Below are positions 16,193 through 23,176 of a stretch of 64,000 nucleotides of DNA, piece by piece; within the stretch, counting starts at the first letter, position 1; every line of letters starts with the position of its first letter. The notes below the pieces were generated by a model, which worked only from the letters and a program-made list of their open reading frames with translations, was not told where the DNA came from and did no database searches. Made by a program: the position numbers and the translations under genes. The stretch is from Flavobacteriales bacterium (lineage in GTDB: Bacteria > Bacteroidota > Bacteroidia > Flavobacteriales_F > PHOS-HE28): NCBI GenBank assembly GCA_016788205.1, contig JAEUTA010000004.1, positions 1-64,000 of the forward strand, in the 5' to 3' direction.

Positions 16193-16729
16193 TCAAAGTT
16201 CGAAGTTCCAGTTCCTTTTCACCAGTGTTGGGTTGGCATTGTGCTCATACCTCACGCTATCCAGGGTGTAGTCACCCATGACACAGCCCCATCCTTCACC
16301 ACCCATCGTATACTGGGCCCACATCACCATTTTCATATCAGCCAATATGAAAGGCTCTTGCCCGGGCACGAGGAAACGATAGGTGTGTTTGACGTTCATC
16401 TTTCGATGGATGGAAGCCAGCCGCTCCTTCCTGAGTTTGTCATGCATGCGATCCACCTTCATGCCGAAGGAATCGACAAGAAGGTCGCCGTCGAATTCCC
16501 TCACTCGAATGGAATCGAATTCACTGTTCTCAAATCCACGTAGTGCTATGACCATGCTGGAAAAAGTGTCGGTCTTCGAGCATTCTGCTTCGAACTCATT
16601 CCGCCGTTCCTCCGACCAATCGCCGTTATGCAGCCCGCATCCAATAACGAATGTGCTTATGAATAGGCCCAATAGCCATGAGTAGCCCTTCAGCACCCTG
16701 ACGGTTCCGTTCTTGATGAGGAGGGACAT
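16193..16729 (-). CDS. Putative lipoprotein with a dihydropyrimidinase-derived N-terminus
   Basis: A 178-residue protein. The hydrophobic stretch YSWLLGLFISTFVIGC (about 16-31) ends in a lipobox-like cysteine, so it is probably an exported lipoprotein. The mature part matches nothing I recognise. The first ten residues, MSLLIKNGTV, are nearly those of the adjacent dihydropyrimidinase (MSILIKNGTV), because a 23-bp piece of the hydA start is duplicated here. This suggests the gene was inserted at the hydA start and took over its start codon. A GTG at 16696 could be the original start. The stop lies 5 bp before hydA, so the two are likely translated from one mRNA. Confidence 0.72.
   Translation of the reverse strand: MSLLIKNGTVRVLKGYSWLLGLFISTFVIGCGLHNGDWSEERRNEFEAECSKTDTFSSMVIALRGFENSEFDSIRVREFDGDLLVDSFGMKVDRMHDKLRKERLASIHRKMNVKHTYRFLVPGQEPFILADMKMVMWAQYTMGGEGWGCVMGDYTLDSVRYEHNANPTLVKRNWNFEL
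16700..16722 (-). repeat. 23-bp direct repeat, lipoprotein start copy
   Basis: Identical to 16158-16180. It supplies codons for LIKNGTV at the start of the lipoprotein gene. Confidence 0.85.
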
Positions 16730-16755
16730 GGTGATCCGTATTGGGTACTTCGATC

Positions 16756-16781
16756 AATTGTCCAGCGATCGCTGGACAATT
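16756..16781. repeat. 26-bp perfect palindrome at the 3' end of the nuclease gene
   Basis: A fully self-complementary sequence, AATTGTCCAGCGA then TCGCTGGACAATT. It begins on the minus strand directly after the TGA stop of the PDDEXK nuclease gene (16784-16782). The AATTGT-CAGC / GCTG-ACAATT pattern is the same as in the two other palindromes of this locus, with a different tip. Confidence 0.85.
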
Positions 16782-17840
16782 TCATTTCTTCTTGCGTGGC
16801 GCGGGTTTCGTCAGTTCTTCGGCCAATTGCGACGCCGTGGGAAGCATGCGTTGCAACTTCTTCGGTAGTTCCGAGACGAGCTTGGTTCGCCAGTCTGAAA
16901 CACCGATCGGTTTGTTGGTGGCGCGCAAGGCATATTCCACCTTCAGCTTCTTGCCACCCTGGCAAAGCAGCACACCGATGGTCGGCTGGTCATCCGCATG
17001 CCGCAACTGGTCGTCGACCGCACTGAGGTAGAAGCCCATCTTGCCGACGTACTCGGGTTTGAAGGCACCCATCTTCAGTTCCACCACCACGTAACAACGC
17101 AGCTTCACATGGTAGAACAGCAGGTCGATGTAGAAGTCCTCGTCCTCCACTTCCAGGTGGTACTGCCTGCCCAGAAAGGCGAAGCCCACACCAATTTCGA
17201 CCAAGAACTTCTGGATGTGGTCGACAAGGCCTTTTTCCAACTCACGTTCTTGTGCATCCAATCCCAGCGATAGGAAGTCGAACGTATAGGGATCCTTCAG
17301 GGCTTGATGAACGAGGTCCGATCTCTCAGGTGGAAGCGTCTGCTTGAAGTTGGTAACGGCACGGCCATGGCGCTTGTGGGCTTTTGCGGAGATCTGAGCA
17401 GAAAGCACGGCACGGCTCCACCCATACTGCACCGCGGCAGCGGCATACCATTGGCGCTCTTCAGTGCGCTTGAGCTTATCGATAAGGACCATGTTGTGGG
17501 CCCATGGCAATTGTGCAGCAGCTTGCTGCACAATTGCTGCTTCGGGATACGCCTCTGCGAATGCCCGCATGTAAAGCAGGTTCCGCGGTGAAAGCCCGCT
17601 CATCTCCGGGAATTCGTTCTGAAGGTCGTTGCCCAAGCGTTCGACCACCTTTGCTCCCCAACCTTCCTTCTGTTGGCGTTGGAGGATCTCCCGCCCGATA
17701 AGCCAGTACAAGGAGATCAACTCCTTGTTGACCGAACGCACCGCCCGTTGCTGGGAATTCCGGATACGTTCCTTCAGCCCCGCAAGAAAACGCGCATAAC
17801 CATTGGGCATCACGTCCCCAAGCTTGGCCATCTTCTTCAT
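16782..17840 (-). CDS. YhcG-type PDDEXK nuclease (DUF1016)
   Basis: A 352-residue protein of the YhcG/DUF1016 family. The N-terminal helical domain (SVNKELISLYWLIGREI, LSPRNLLYMRAFAEAYP) precedes the nuclease fold, whose core is visible as YIDLLFYH (Asp) and CYVVVELKMG (Glu, Lys) at about residues 240-262. The LPWAHNMVLIDK motif is also typical. Family members are predicted DNA nucleases often found beside defence or mobile genes; their activity is poorly defined. The gene is bracketed by palindromes at 16756-16781 and 17907-17947, and a third copy lies within it. The ATG at 17840 (MKKMAKLGD) is preferred; 17831 is an alternative, and upstream codons are palindrome sequence. Confidence 0.85.
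   Translation of the reverse strand: MKKMAKLGDVMPNGYARFLAGLKERIRNSQQRAVRSVNKELISLYWLIGREILQRQQKEGWGAKVVERLGNDLQNEFPEMSGLSPRNLLYMRAFAEAYPEAAIVQQAAAQLPWAHNMVLIDKLKRTEERQWYAAAAVQYGWSRAVLSAQISAKAHKRHGRAVTNFKQTLPPERSDLVHQALKDPYTFDFLSLGLDAQERELEKGLVDHIQKFLVEIGVGFAFLGRQYHLEVEDEDFYIDLLFYHVKLRCYVVVELKMGAFKPEYVGKMGFYLSAVDDQLRHADDQPTIGVLLCQGGKKLKVEYALRATNKPIGVSDWRTKLVSELPKKLQRMLPTASQLAEELTKPAPRKKK
17507..17537. repeat. Palindrome copy inside the PDDEXK nuclease gene
   Basis: Perfect 14-bp arms, GCAATTGTGCAGCA and TGCTGCACAATTGC, around a 3-nt spacer (GCT). The 13-bp inner arms are identical to those of the palindrome at 17907-17947. On the coding strand it encodes AIVQQAAAQL, just before the conserved LPWAHN motif. 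Confidence 0.88.
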
Positions 17841-17906
17841 GTCAGCGGTCTCAACGGACAAGATAGCATTGCTCGGAAGAATGCCGCAGCGGCCATGACC
17901 AAGCTG

Positions 17907-17947
17907 CATGATCAATTGTGCAGCAGGTTGCTGCACAATTGATCATG
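17907..17947. repeat. Palindrome between transporter and nuclease genes
   Basis: Perfect 19-bp arms CATGATCAATTGTGCAGCA and its complement around a 3-nt spacer (GGT). It overlaps the end of the NCS1 transporter gene: the TGA stop (17945-17943) is part of the right arm. There is no T-run after it on the minus strand, so it does not look like a classic terminator. Confidence 0.88.
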
Positions 17948-19412
17948 CCCTTCCATTACGATGCGATAGTAGCAGATAAACCGCGGCGGAAACGATGAAC
18001 CCGACGAACCACGCGTAGTGGTACAGGCCATTGATCCACACTGGAACGACATCCGTCGGGATCACGTGGATCGTGGTCAGGAAGCCCGGAACGTTCGGCA
18101 GGATCCCGGCAAGCAGCGCGATGATGGCTACACTATTGAAACCGGAGCCATACGCATATCGCCCATTGTGATCATACAGTTCAGCGAGCACAAGCTCCTT
18201 GCGGTGAACGAAGAAGTAATCCACGATCATGATGCCGCCGATGGGGCCGAGCAAGCTGCTGTACGCGATGAGCCATGTAAAGATGTAGCCGCTGGGATCG
18301 GCGATAAGCTTCCACGGCATGATGAGGATTCCGACTACGCCCGTGATGTACCCACCCTTCTTGAAATCGATGCGCGCCGGTGAAAGGTTGGCAAAGTCGT
18401 TGGCGGGGCTGACGATGTTGGCGGCAATGTTGGTGGCGAGCGTGCTGATGGCCACGCAGATCATCGCCACGCTAACAAGGACCTTGCTATCGAACCGCCC
18501 CGCGAGCACCAGCGGATCCCAGATGGTGGTGCCATAGATGATCGTCGTAGCGCTGGTGACCACCACGCCGATGAAGGCGAACATCGTCATGCTCGGCGCT
18601 AATCCGATCGCTTGACCGGTCACTTGCGCGCGTTGGCTTTTCGCGTAGCGCGTGAAGTCCGGGATGTTGAGCGAGAGCGTGGCCCAGTAGCCGACCATGC
18701 CCGTTACCGCTGGGAAGAAAAAGGTCCAGAATTCAGCATTGGTGGCGAACTTGGAAGGTTGCGCGAGGATCGGGCCAAGGCCATCTGCGGCATCAACGGC
18801 CCACCACAGCAGGGCAAGCGCGGCCAATGGAAGGAAGATCGCCTTCACCACGAGCAGCCTTTTGATCACATCAACACCATAGTAGACCACCACCATGTTC
18901 AACAGCCAGAACAGGATGAACGCGATCGCCGGGCCGGTTCCAAGTCCTAGCCATTCAGGCAGGAATTGCGGAAGGTGGATGGCATCGCCCAGCCAAACCT
19001 TGATCATCAAGTAGAGCGAATGGCCGCCGATCCACGTCTGGATACCGAACCAGCCACACGCCACGATAGCGCGCAGCAACGCCGGGATGTTCGCGCCCTT
19101 CGTACCGAAGCTGGCACGCGCCAGCACCGGGAACGGGATACCGTACTTCGCCCCGGCGTGACCATTCAGGATCATCGGCACCAGCACGATGGCATTTCCC
19201 AGAAAGACCGTGAGGATCGCCTGCCACCAGTTCATGCCACCCTCGATCAGCGAACTGGCGAGCATGTACGTGGGGATGCACAGGCTCATGCTGATCCACA
19301 GCGCGGCGTAGTTCCAGGTGGTCCACGTACGTTTGGCGGGTGGGACGGGCGCGAGGTCTTCGCTGTAGAGGGAACTGGGGGCCAAAGTGTCCGATGCTGC
19401 TTCGTTGCGCAT
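17943..19412 (-). CDS. NCS1-family nucleobase:cation symporter
   Basis: A 489-residue inner-membrane permease with about 12 hydrophobic segments. The NCS1 family (cytosine, uracil, hydantoin and allantoin permeases) is recognised from WNYAALWISMSLCIPTYMLAS near the N-terminus, GIPFPVLARASFGTKGAN and CGWFGIQTWIGG in helices 2-3, and PSGYIFTWLIAYSSLLGPIGGIMIVDYF in the C-terminal half (read in parts). Its place in the cluster implies uptake of uracil, thymine, cytosine or a dihydropyrimidine. The ATG at 19412 is followed by a hydrophilic tail ending in LAPVPPAKRTWTTWN, as in relatives. An ATTAGC repeat lies just upstream of the start. Confidence 0.88.
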   Translation of the reverse strand: MRNEAASDTLAPSSLYSEDLAPVPPAKRTWTTWNYAALWISMSLCIPTYMLASSLIEGGMNWWQAILTVFLGNAIVLVPMILNGHAGAKYGIPFPVLARASFGTKGANIPALLRAIVACGWFGIQTWIGGHSLYLMIKVWLGDAIHLPQFLPEWLGLGTGPAIAFILFWLLNMVVVYYGVDVIKRLLVVKAIFLPLAALALLWWAVDAADGLGPILAQPSKFATNAEFWTFFFPAVTGMVGYWATLSLNIPDFTRYAKSQRAQVTGQAIGLAPSMTMFAFIGVVVTSATTIIYGTTIWDPLVLAGRFDSKVLVSVAMICVAISTLATNIAANIVSPANDFANLSPARIDFKKGGYITGVVGILIMPWKLIADPSGYIFTWLIAYSSLLGPIGGIMIVDYFFVHRKELVLAELYDHNGRYAYGSGFNSVAIIALLAGILPNVPGFLTTIHVIPTDVVPVWINGLYHYAWFVGFIVSAAVYLLLSHRNGRA

Positions 19413-19420
19413 GATTTGCT

Positions 19421-19449
19421 GATTCGATGATTAGCGAATTAGCGGATGG
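19421..19449. repeat. ATTAGC repeat upstream of the transporter gene
   Basis: The units GATGATTAGCGAATTAGCG and GATGG lie 9 bases upstream of the transporter ATG (minus strand). Same family as the repeats at 10727, 11203, 14771 and 21675, here at a gene's 5' end. Confidence 0.62.
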
Positions 19450-19541
19450 AATGCCTAGAGGACGTGCTACCGTTCCTTGACGAACACCAATGTAGTCGGC
19501 TGGATCGAACGTTGGCCACGGAAGCGTGTACTTCGTAGTAC

Positions 19542-20258
19542 ATGGGCCGCCACACCACCCTTCTTCTTGTTTACGGGCTGCTATGCATTTCGCACACTCG
19601 GGCACAAAAAGCCGTCTACTTCCCGGTGCGTGGCGTTACCTGGCCTGTATGTGAGAACGTGTCCGATGGTTTTGTCCAGCAAGTACGTCAGGTGCTCGCT
19701 GATAGCGCGAAGATGTTCCCGGAATACCCGGAACCCGTGCCCTTCACCTGCGATCTGCTCAAGGGCCTTCAAGACGCGATGGCCGATGATTCCATCCGCT
19801 ACCACTTCGAGCACCTCTCCCAACGCTATTGGAGGACCGACCCGCACTACCGTAGCGTGGAGCGTTACATCGACCGGCACCTGGATCTTCACCTGGCCAT
19901 TGCGGCCACCGGACATTACTTCTGCGATGTACGGATCATGGGGTTGAAGAAGCTCCATGACCATCGGCGCATGCGGCCGCTAGTGTGCGCGACCACAGAG
20001 CACTACGTCCAACTAGAGAAGCAGGATCGGCAAGTCGTTCGCTACTTGATCCACGTGTTGGAGAACACACCATGGAGCATCCCCGGCAGCGAGAACGCGA
20101 CTATCCACGATGTTTACATCAACGAGATCGTGCGAACGCTGGACCTCTTCACCGGCCAGTTCCACCCTGGCCCGAAAGACGCTCGGGTGCGGTCGACCAT
20201 CCCCGATGCGGACCTGCAAGCTGCGCTGAAGGATTGGCGGAAATGGCTGGACGAATGA
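19542..20258 (+). CDS. Secreted protein of unknown function
   Basis: A 238-residue protein with an N-terminal signal peptide (LLLVYGLLCISHTRAQ, cleavage near residue 22). I do not recognise a family. The mature part is rich in His, Arg and Asp, and has a helical central region around RYWRTDPHYRSVERYIDRHL. The stop codon overlaps the start of the next gene (ATGA), so the two are translationally coupled. Both run opposite to the pyrimidine genes and interrupt the island between the transporter and the aminotransferase. The start at 19542 fits the signal peptide. Confidence 0.65.
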   Translation: MGRHTTLLLVYGLLCISHTRAQKAVYFPVRGVTWPVCENVSDGFVQQVRQVLADSAKMFPEYPEPVPFTCDLLKGLQDAMADDSIRYHFEHLSQRYWRTDPHYRSVERYIDRHLDLHLAIAATGHYFCDVRIMGLKKLHDHRRMRPLVCATTEHYVQLEKQDRQVVRYLIHVLENTPWSIPGSENATIHDVYINEIVRTLDLFTGQFHPGPKDARVRSTIPDADLQAALKDWRKWLDE

Positions 20259-20749
20259 GGTGGTTCGTGGCATTGTTCATCTGCCTTAACACGGTTGCCG
20301 AAGCGCAGAATGCCGTGTCATTCGCAAAGGCCATGGAGCACGACTCGCCCCGCGCGCTGGACCGCTGGATGAAGAGCGAACTGCATGATCATCGCAAAGG
20401 CACGCGTGTGATCACGCCCAGCGGCAGCTACACGGTACACCACACCACCTACGATAGTCTTACCGCTTGGCTACGCCGCCAGCCGGCTGTTGTGGATGCC
20501 GAATGGGACCGCTGCATCGGTAAGCTGGACCTCTGGCCGGGGCACTCCACCATCGGTGTGCGCGTGCGGCTCGGTGGCGTGGTGCGCGAACGTTGCTACA
20601 CGCTGCAGGAAGGCAGAACCGGGACCATCAACCTACCCGGCTGGCGACCGAAAGTGCGGAAGTCGCGAGAGGAGTTGAAGATTGTGGGAGTAAGGGAATG
20701 CGCGGGGTTCATAGCCGAGCAGCAGGGGTATTGCATTAAGCCACACTAA
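20255..20749 (+). CDS. Secreted protein of unknown function
   Basis: A 164-residue protein beginning with a clear signal peptide (MRWFVALFICLNTVAEAQ). The mature part contains SGSYTVHHTTYDSLTAWLRR and a cysteine-containing second half; no known domain was recognised. The start ATG at 20255 overlaps the previous stop codon by three bases (ATGA), so co-expression with the upstream secreted protein is likely and a joint periplasmic or surface role is possible. The frame is open further upstream, but that part is only a shadow of the previous gene. Confidence 0.62.
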   Translation: MRWFVALFICLNTVAEAQNAVSFAKAMEHDSPRALDRWMKSELHDHRKGTRVITPSGSYTVHHTTYDSLTAWLRRQPAVVDAEWDRCIGKLDLWPGHSTIGVRVRLGGVVRERCYTLQEGRTGTINLPGWRPKVRKSREELKIVGVRECAGFIAEQQGYCIKPH

Positions 20750-20821
20750 CCCAACTCGCGGGGCGAATCAGGACCAGCGGCTATCGGATATCTTGTAACC
20801 GATACTCGAACACCCCGAACC

Positions 20822-21523
20822 GTGGCTATTGGACCTTCAACTCAATTCGAAACCGATCCGGACAAGATCGACTGGCTCGCCGCATATGAAGACAAGGCTT
20901 ATATGAATCATCTCGCCGTCGCGCTGGTAGTCTTCGGTGCGGAACGATTCAAAGCTGCACGCATCATCAGCGGAATTCCACATCTGGAGGCGATACATAC
21001 TCAACACAAGAAAGGCATTATCACGTTGGACACTGCCGCAAAGTCAGTGCTGCCTTTCATGATGGATTGGTTGATCGATGAAATCAGGATCTGCCTCTTC
21101 TTTGAGAACTTCATGAAAGCCGAGCTCATCAGCCAAGGTGCGATAATTCACACTTTTCGCGACCCGAATCCACTGCCGAAGCGACGCTGGTGCTGGCAGA
21201 AGCAGAAGCTCTCGAAGGCTCAACAACTTCATCGAGCGCAACAGAAGAATCCCATCGATGCCAGAAGCATCGCAGACAACGGCATCATCAAAGAACCTCA
21301 TCGAACAACGATCACGATGGAGCTGATGATGAGCAAGAACTATCAGCAGACTATTCGCATTCCGGCAGAGGTTCTGGAAGTTGTGAAACGATACAACCGA
21401 AATAGGAATAAGCTTCACTTAACCAGTGAGGTCGGTGGCCAATTAGGAACGAAGCTCATTGACGAACTCAAGCTACTCGATGCATTCGTCGATCAACAGC
21501 TAAAGCGGATCGTGCATTCCTAA
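20822..21523 (+). CDS. Hypothetical protein, AT-rich accessory gene
   Basis: A 233-residue protein with no family I recognise. It is helical, Gln/Lys/Arg-rich in the middle (WCWQKQKLSKAQQLHRAQQK) and appears cytoplasmic. The start is uncertain: a GTG at 20822 gives the full length, and the first ATG is at 20903 (MNHLAVALVVFG). A TATCTTGT box about 30 bp upstream of the GTG resembles other promoter boxes in this window and supports the longer form. Codon use is more AT-rich than in the catabolic genes, and a GCAGCGGAAAGCCC-type repeat follows after 45 bp, in keeping with acquisition as a cassette. Confidence 0.55.
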   Translation: MAIGPSTQFETDPDKIDWLAAYEDKAYMNHLAVALVVFGAERFKAARIISGIPHLEAIHTQHKKGIITLDTAAKSVLPFMMDWLIDEIRICLFFENFMKAELISQGAIIHTFRDPNPLPKRRWCWQKQKLSKAQQLHRAQQKNPIDARSIADNGIIKEPHRTTITMELMMSKNYQQTIRIPAEVLEVVKRYNRNRNKLHLTSEVGGQLGTKLIDELKLLDAFVDQQLKRIVHS

Positions 21524-21568
21524 GCGGCGATGCACTATGTCGGTGAGATTGTGCGCATTTCGCGTGAC

Positions 21569-21666
21569 GGATTGCAGCGTAAAGCCCGCAAGCGAGGAGG
21601 AACGACGAGTGCGGACTTGGAGCGAAAATCCGGACACTGAGGCTTTGCGCGGGGGCACGCCCAAAC
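21569..21666 (+). repeat. GCAGCGTAAAGCCC element, copy 3
   Basis: Reads GGATTGCAGCGTAAAGCCCG ... GCGAGGAGGAACGACGAG ... GCGGACTTGGAGCG ... GAGGCTTTGCGCGGGGGCAC GCCCAAA. It is a direct relative of 14681-14770, including the preceding CGCGTGA. Like copy 2 it is followed by an ATTAGC repeat and the stop codon of a minus-strand catabolic gene. Confidence 0.68.
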
Positions 21667-21674
21667 CATCGAGT

Positions 21675-21709
21675 CAGCTAATCCGCTAATCGACCTCATC
21701 AGCTAATCA
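21675..21709. repeat. ATTAGC repeat overlapping the aminotransferase stop
   Basis: The units CAGCTAATCCGCTAATC and CATCAGCTAATCA. The TGA stop codon of the aminotransferase (minus strand, 21709-21707) is the first part of the repeat's TGATTAGC end. Confidence 0.72.
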
Positions 21710-23059
21710 AACACACACCTCATCCGCAATGCTCACCGCCTTGCCGATGATCTCCATCCCCTCATCGATCCCCGCCTTGTCGATGCACAGCGGCGGTGCC
21801 ACGAAGATCCAGTTCCAGCGCACGAAGGTGAACATGCCCAGTTCGTTGATCTTGGCAGCCACCTGGTTCATCACGGCCATCTCCTCGGGCTTTGCGTTCC
21901 ACGGTGCAGTGGGCTCCTTGGTCTCTCGGTTCTTCACCAGTTCGATGCAACCCAGAAGCCCGGTGTTGCGGAAGTCGCCGATGCTCGGGTGTTTCTGCGC
22001 AAGCTTCGCCACGCTCTCATCAACGTACTTGCCCATCGCTGCGGCATTGGCAACGAGGTCTTCTTCCTTGTAGATGTCGATGACGGCGTTTGCGGCTGCG
22101 CAAGCCACGGCGTGCGCGCTGTACGTGAGACCGATGGGCAGCGGCTTGTCGTCGAAGTGCTTGATGATCTCCTCGCGTACGATGAGGCCGCCGAGCGGGA
22201 TGTACCCCGCCGTGATGCCCTTCGCCATGCACAGTATGTCCGGCACCACGCCGTGGTGATCGATGCCGAACCACTTGCCGGTGCGCCCGAAGCCGCTCAT
22301 TACCTCATCGCAGATGGTGAGGATACCGTAGCGGTCCGCGATGGCCTTCACGCCTTTCCAGTAGCCCGGCGGGTATTTGATGCAACCGCTGCTGCCGCTC
22401 TCGCCTTCCAGCATGATCGCCGCGATCAGGTTCGGGCCTTCGTACTTCACGATGCGTTCCAAGTGAGCCAGCGCGTTCTCGGTGCATTCCACGGGCGTCT
22501 TACTGTTCCACGGACAGCGGTAGAAATACGGGTTCTCCACGTGGATGATGTTCGGCACACCCTGGCTGTCGTGCGGCAAACCGCGTGGATCGCCACCAGC
22601 ACTGAGCGCACCGTATGTAGCACCGTGGTAGCTCTGGTACAGCGTGATGATCTTGTGACGGCCGGTGTACAAGCGAGCAAGTTTCATCGCATGCTCGATC
22701 GCTTCCGTGCCGCCATTGGTGAAGAAAGTACGGTTGAGCGAACCTGGTGTGATCTCCGCCAACGTCTTGCCCAGTTTGCCGCGCGCCTCGGTGATCATGC
22801 CCGGATGTACGTAGCTCACCTCCGCCATCTGCTTTGCCACGGCCTCCGCCACCTTCGGATGCCCGTGCCCGATGTTCACGTTCATCAACTGCGAACTGAA
22901 ATCGATATAGCGCTTGCCGCTGCGCTCGTAGAGGTAGATGCCCTTGGCGCGCTCGATGTTCAACGGCGCGAGGCCGCTTTGCTTGCTCCAGGAAAAGATG
23001 GTGTGCTCGAGATTGTCCTTGAGGATCTCGGCAGGATTGGTCGATGTCAAAGTGCTCAT
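21707..23059 (-). CDS. Class III aminotransferase (beta-alanine/omega-amino acid type)
   Basis: A 450-residue PLP enzyme of the class III (omega) aminotransferases. FTNGGTEAIEHAMKLAR and YQSYHGATYGA mark the cofactor phosphate region. LTICDEVMSGFGRTGKWF gives the PLP-nitrogen aspartate, and AKGITAGY holds the Schiff-base lysine at about residue 277. In this island it would convert beta-alanine to malonate semialdehyde (and 3-aminoisobutyrate to methylmalonate semialdehyde) with pyruvate or 2-oxoglutarate as acceptor. Other omega-amino acids cannot be excluded from sequence alone. The ATG at 23059 is chosen over an upstream start that lies in the repeat. The stop codon lies inside an ATTAGC repeat. 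Confidence 0.87.
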   Translation of the reverse strand: MSTLTSTNPAEILKDNLEHTIFSWSKQSGLAPLNIERAKGIYLYERSGKRYIDFSSQLMNVNIGHGHPKVAEAVAKQMAEVSYVHPGMITEARGKLGKTLAEITPGSLNRTFFTNGGTEAIEHAMKLARLYTGRHKIITLYQSYHGATYGALSAGGDPRGLPHDSQGVPNIIHVENPYFYRCPWNSKTPVECTENALAHLERIVKYEGPNLIAAIMLEGESGSSGCIKYPPGYWKGVKAIADRYGILTICDEVMSGFGRTGKWFGIDHHGVVPDILCMAKGITAGYIPLGGLIVREEIIKHFDDKPLPIGLTYSAHAVACAAANAVIDIYKEEDLVANAAAMGKYVDESVAKLAQKHPSIGDFRNTGLLGCIELVKNRETKEPTAPWNAKPEEMAVMNQVAAKINELGMFTFVRWNWIFVAPPLCIDKAGIDEGMEIIGKAVSIADEVCV

Positions 23060-23072
23060 TGTGTAGTTCGGT

Positions 23073-23175
23073 ATGGAACGCAGATGACGCAGATCAAGCT
23101 GATGCACGCAGATAACGCGACAAGAAGAATTTCAAATCAGCGTTCATCTATTCCATCTGCGTCATCAGCGTTCTA
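23073..23175. repeat. GAACGC-type interspersed repeat, copy 2
   Basis: Bounded by ATGGAACGC on the left and GCGTTCTAT-like sequence on the right. The inside reads AGATGACGCAGATCAAGCTG ... CATCTGCGTCATCAGCG. It closely resembles 7862-7963. It ends 1 to 2 bases from the mmsA stop codon, just as copy 1 abuts the deaminase stop. Confidence 0.68.
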
Positions 23176-23176
23176 T

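Noticed and set aside
17907..17947. Palindrome considered as a rho-independent terminator for the transporter gene
   Set aside because: There is no T-run on the minus strand after the stem, the arm overlaps the stop codon, and the same palindrome occurs inside a coding sequence.
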